Below the pieces are notes generated by a model, which did not search any database, was not told the origin of the DNA, and saw only the letters and a list, made by a program, of their open reading frames with translations. 8,220 nucleotides of DNA, taken from positions 21,948-30,167 of the forward strand of contig DBXJ01000036.1 in the NCBI GenBank assembly GCA_002309475.1, read 5' to 3'. This document shows positions 6,160-8,220 of the stretch, in pieces. Origin of the DNA: Bacteroidales bacterium UBA1215. GTDB taxonomy: Bacteria > Bacteroidota > Bacteroidia > Bacteroidales > WCHB1-69. How positions within the stretch are numbered: position 1 is the stretch's first letter; each line of letters begins with the position of its first letter. The translations under genes were made by a program, and so were the position numbers.

Positions 6160-6167
6160 CAAAAGTA
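6160..6167 (-). promoter_or_regulatory. Candidate -7 promoter element for the mod-res operon
   Basis: The minus strand reads TACTTTTG, a TAnnTTTG match, and it is the only full match found between here and the mod ATG. Using it would give mod a leader of nearly 300 nt containing the palindrome and the structured elements. The -33 region has no TTG at good spacing, so this is tentative. Confidence 0.4.
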
Positions 6168-6205
6168 CAACATTTTTTTCAATAAAAATGCGTAATTTTT
6201 AATTT

Positions 6206-6235
6206 TTTGAAAAAAATAATTGTTTAGTAAATTTG
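6206..6235 (+). promoter_or_regulatory. Orphan plus-strand promoter-like sequence
   Basis: TTTG (6206-6209), 18 bp, then TAAATTTG (6228-6235) followed by C fits both Bacteroidota promoter boxes, the best two-box match in the window. It points to the right, into the 3' end of the convergent CHU_C gene, with no plus-strand gene after it. It could make antisense RNA or be a chance match in AT-rich DNA. The rest of 6025-6281 shows no gene and no GC-rich terminator hairpin. Confidence 0.3.
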
Positions 6236-6281
6236 CATTTATAACTTGAATGTGGTCTTGTAATTATCTCAACCCATCAAA

Positions 6282-7139
6282 CTATCGTCTGACGGTGATG
6301 GAACCTTTCCGCATGTATTGTTTTTCTCCGACTAGATATCTAAAAATATAGAAATAGGTTCCGTCTGTAACATGGTCGGCACACCAGTTGTTGCTATAAT
6401 TTTTTTGGTCAAAAATCACTTTTCCTTGTTTGGTGTATATCATCATGTGGTTCAAGGAGGTTTGTCCGGTGCCTTCTATTTCAAAGCAATCGTTGATGCC
6501 GTCTCCGTTGGGTGTGATGATATTGGGAATAGAGATGTCCACTTGCAGAGTTTCCTCTGTTTCTTCCTCTTCTTCTTCCGAACCGGCTGCCGGCGTGTAG
6601 GCGGCAGTTTGTACTGAAGGAGTCTCCTCTTTTTCAGTCGGCGTGTTGGCAGGGGTGCTTGTTGCCATTGTTGCTGCTTCTTTTTGAACTACAGGTTCCA
6701 TGTTTGTTGCCATAACTGCGGGAGTGGCAGGTTCATGGTCATAGTCGGCATTGGTGTCTATGACTGCGGCAACAGGGGTGGCGGCTTTTTCTTCTTTTAT
6801 GATAGCCGGCTTACTGCTTGCTTCGTTTGTCGGCATAGCAATAGCTTCCTTTGCAGGTGGAGTTGCTATCGGGTTGAGGTCGGTGGTTTGTTCTTTGTTG
6901 TTGTTTGTCAAGGCGATAAAAGTGGCGATAGTGGCAACAGACACTATCGTTAATGCCACGGATACTTTTCCGATGGCGGAAGAGAAAAATGAATGAGAAA
7001 GTTGCGAGGACGGTGTGGAAGGTTGCGGGCTGGGAACAGCATCCAAGTTGGCGGCAATTTGCTCCCAGCATGCCTTGGGAGGCATGGCTTGATGCGATTG
7101 CAACATCTCTTTTAACCGGCTGTCAAAATTATTTTCCAT
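6282..7139 (-). CDS. Probable anti-sigma factor with periplasmic CHU_C domain
   Basis: This 285-residue single-pass membrane protein has a cytoplasmic N-terminus (1-50) containing MPPKACWEQIAANLD, a short segment of the kind seen in Bacteroidota anti-sigma proteins. A transmembrane helix follows at about 55-77 (VSVALTIVSVATIATFIAL). A low-complexity Pro/Ala/Thr/Glu linker with an acidic run (188-196) leads to a C-terminal domain at about 204-285. That domain carries IPNIITPNGDGIND and DGTYFYIFRY, hallmarks of the gliding-motility-associated C-terminal (CHU_C, type B sorting) family. The start overlaps the end of the sigma gene by 11 bp (7129-7139), so the two are translationally coupled, the usual arrangement for a sigma and its inhibitor. 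Sigma binding is inferred, not shown by a named domain. The CHU_C domain normally directs proteins to type IX secretion, so here it may be a sensor or wall-binding module. C218 and C253 could form a disulfide. Confidence 0.75.
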   Translation of the reverse strand: MENNFDSRLKEMLQSHQAMPPKACWEQIAANLDAVPSPQPSTPSSQLSHSFFSSAIGKVSVALTIVSVATIATFIALTNNNKEQTTDLNPIATPPAKEAIAMPTNEASSKPAIIKEEKAATPVAAVIDTNADYDHEPATPAVMATNMEPVVQKEAATMATSTPANTPTEKEETPSVQTAAYTPAAGSEEEEEETEETLQVDISIPNIITPNGDGINDCFEIEGTGQTSLNHMMIYTKQGKVIFDQKNYSNNWCADHVTDGTYFYIFRYLVGEKQYMRKGSITVRR

Positions 7140-7665
7140 CTATTTGTCTCTTTATCTTTTCTTGCAAGGTCTTTCTGGCTTTGGACAATTGCGATCGAAC
7201 GGTCCCTATATTTACATTGAGCATTTGTGCAATTTCTTCGTAGCTATAACCTTCTATAGCATAGAGGTTAAATACTGACCGGTATCCGTCTGGCAAAGTT
7301 TGTATCAGTTGAATAATTTCCTGGGCACTTATACGACTGATAATATCCGGTTGTTCGTCGTTCAAATGCTCCAAATCTTCATCGTCTTGACAGAAGAATT
7401 TAGCATTTTTGCGAATCAGTGAAATGGCATTATGCACCATCAATTTCTTCATCCAGCCTTCCAAAGAACCTTTCCGTTCAAAAGTGTCTAATTTTGAAAA
7501 GATAGTTGTAAAACCTGTCACCAAAGCGTCTTCTGCATCTTGGGTTGTCGGCATATATCTCAAGCAGACCGCAAACATCACTCCGCTATATCTGTCGTAG
7601 AGTTGTTGTTGTGCTTTTCTGTCTCCTTTGAGACAACCTTCTATCAATTCATCTTCTGACAACAT
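7129..7665 (-). CDS. ECF-type sigma-70 family RNA polymerase sigma factor
   Basis: This 178-residue protein has only the two domains of an extracytoplasmic-function sigma factor. Region 2 is at about 23-86 (LYDRYSGVMFAVCLRYM, DAEDAL, GSLEGWMKKLMVHNA) and binds the -10 element and core polymerase. Region 4 is at about 120-171 (LPDGYRSVFNLYAIEGYS, YEEIAQMLNVNIGTVRSQLSKARKTL) and is a helix-turn-helix recognising the -35 region. It would direct polymerase to a dedicated regulon when released from its inhibitor, probably the overlapping downstream membrane protein. The ATG at 7663-7665 follows the end of the DUF3109 gene by 24 bp and has no Shine-Dalgarno sequence. The TGF following DAEDALV replaces the more usual Q-x-x-F pattern, a minor deviation. 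The CHU_C partner invites comparison with SigP-like factors controlling type IX secretion, but this is only a guess. Confidence 0.92.
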   Translation of the reverse strand: MLSEDELIEGCLKGDRKAQQQLYDRYSGVMFAVCLRYMPTTQDAEDALVTGFTTIFSKLDTFERKGSLEGWMKKLMVHNAISLIRKNAKFFCQDDEDLEHLNDEQPDIISRISAQEIIQLIQTLPDGYRSVFNLYAIEGYSYEEIAQMLNVNIGTVRSQLSKARKTLQEKIKRQIDGK

Positions 7666-7684
7666 TTGAATTATAGGTTAGACG

Positions 7685-7692
7685 CAAAATTA
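7685..7692 (-). promoter_or_regulatory. -7 promoter element overlapping the DUF3109 stop codon
   Basis: The minus strand reads TAATTTTG followed by C, a full TAnnTTTG match. Its first three bases are the TAA stop codon of the DUF3109 gene (7690-7692), and it lies 19 bp before the sigma ATG. It would allow sigma transcription independent of the upstream gene. No good -33 box is seen, and the sigma gene may also be read through from upstream. Confidence 0.4.
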
Positions 7693-8220
7693 TCGTGAAA
7701 AGTTGTCCGGAGGTATCAATTTTTTTGCTTTTTGGAACCATTTTTTGCCGTATTTTCTTGTCAGCGGGGCTTCCAAAAATTCAAAAACCGTTATTTTTTT
7801 CTCTTGTCCGCAACGGCGGGCAGCCTCACAAATGTCCCATTGGTGATATTTGAGGGAATCGTAGTATTGCAGTTTTTCCAAACGAATAGGGTATAATTCG
7901 CAGGAAATGGGTTTTCTGAAAGTTATTTTTTTGTCAAAAAAAGCCTTTTCAATAGCACATTGGGCAATGCCATGCTCGTAACAGATAAAGGCACAGGCTT
8001 TGTCTTCTATCAAAGGGGTTACCAATTGCCCTTCCATGTCGTAGTCAAACGTGCCGTTTTCTTTGACAACTTGCCGGCCTTGTTCGGTCATATAGGGAAG
8101 AATTTTCTCCAAATTGTTTTCAATGATTCCCACTTCCTCTTCTTCCAAGGGGGCTCCGGCATCGCCTTCAATGCAGCACATCCCCTTGCACCGACTGAGG
8201 TCGCAGCAAAAACAATGTGT
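7690..8220 (-). CDS. DUF3109 family cysteine-rich protein, N-terminus beyond window
   Basis: The frame is open to the right window edge, giving 176 visible residues. It includes 13 codons upstream of the first in-window ATG (8179-8181), and these encode THCFCCDLSRCKG. That ATG is internal: the conserved block runs across it as CFCCDLSRCKGMCCIEGDAGAPLEEEE, which matches the N-terminal signature of the DUF3109 family (recognised from memory). The true start therefore lies outside the window. Many cysteines (C-x-C-C, C-x3-C-C, then CAFICYEHGIAQC, CELYP, CEAARRC) suggest a metal or iron-sulfur site, as in the related YkgJ-type zinc/iron-chelating proteins. The biochemical function is unknown. The C-terminus ends in a basic stretch (KYGKKWFQKAKKLI). 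It lies 24 bp upstream of the sigma gene on the same strand and may be co-transcribed with it. Confidence 0.88.
   Translation of the reverse strand, partial: THCFCCDLSRCKGMCCIEGDAGAPLEEEEVGIIENNLEKILPYMTEQGRQVVKENGTFDYDMEGQLVTPLIEDKACAFICYEHGIAQCAIEKAFFDKKITFRKPISCELYPIRLEKLQYYDSLKYHQWDICEAARRCGQEKKITVFEFLEAPLTRKYGKKWFQKAKKLIPPDNFSR

Noticed and set aside
8179..8181. ATG as the true start of the DUF3109 protein
   Set aside because: Conserved cysteine-containing residues (CFCCDLSRCKG) are encoded in the same frame immediately upstream, so this Met is internal and the gene is cut by the window edge.

Overview
The window looks like a chromosome segment from a member of the Bacteroidota, probably an uncultured or environmental one. 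Four things suggest this. Several genes or leaders carry close matches to the Bacteroidota -7 promoter element TAnnTTTG. There are almost no Shine-Dalgarno sequences. The gene families present are typical of the phylum: a PCMD-type secreted protein, a gliding-motility C-terminal (CHU_C) domain and a DUF3109 protein. All large genes lie on the minus strand; only one small membrane-protein gene and its leader repeats lie on the plus strand. The species cannot be named from sequence alone.

Layout from left to right. (1) 1-647, minus: N-terminal part of a secreted PCMD-like protein, cut by the window edge, with an inverted repeat in its 5' leader. (2) 648-1426: an AT-rich region holding two near-identical copies (about 95-100 bp) of a plus-strand promoter-plus-leader unit. 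Each copy has a short open frame containing MCLGCHKLSMRRKN. The first copy precedes a 103-residue two-helix membrane protein of unknown function (972-1283). The second copy has no gene after it and faces the 3' end of res. (3) 1427-5864, minus: a complete type III restriction-modification operon, mod (methylation and specificity) then res (helicase and nuclease), 4 bp apart. (4) 5865-6281: a 417-bp non-coding region with mutually exclusive inverted repeats touching the mod start codon, an 18-bp perfect palindrome, and candidate promoters on both strands. (5) 6282-7665, minus: an ECF-type sigma factor overlapping by 11 bp a single-pass membrane protein, interpreted as its anti-sigma partner, whose periplasmic end is a CHU_C domain. 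(6) 7690-8220, minus: a DUF3109 cysteine-rich protein whose N-terminus runs off the right edge.

How the parts may work together. Mod and Res form one defence module that methylates one strand of an asymmetric site and cleaves unmodified DNA. The base composition of mod drops sharply in the predicted target-recognition region, as expected if specificity has been exchanged by recombination. The sigma/anti-sigma pair probably carries an envelope signal to transcription; a CHU_C domain as the external part of an anti-sigma protein is unusual. The best candidates for something undescribed are the repeated leader units around the small membrane-protein gene and the switch-like leader in front of mod.
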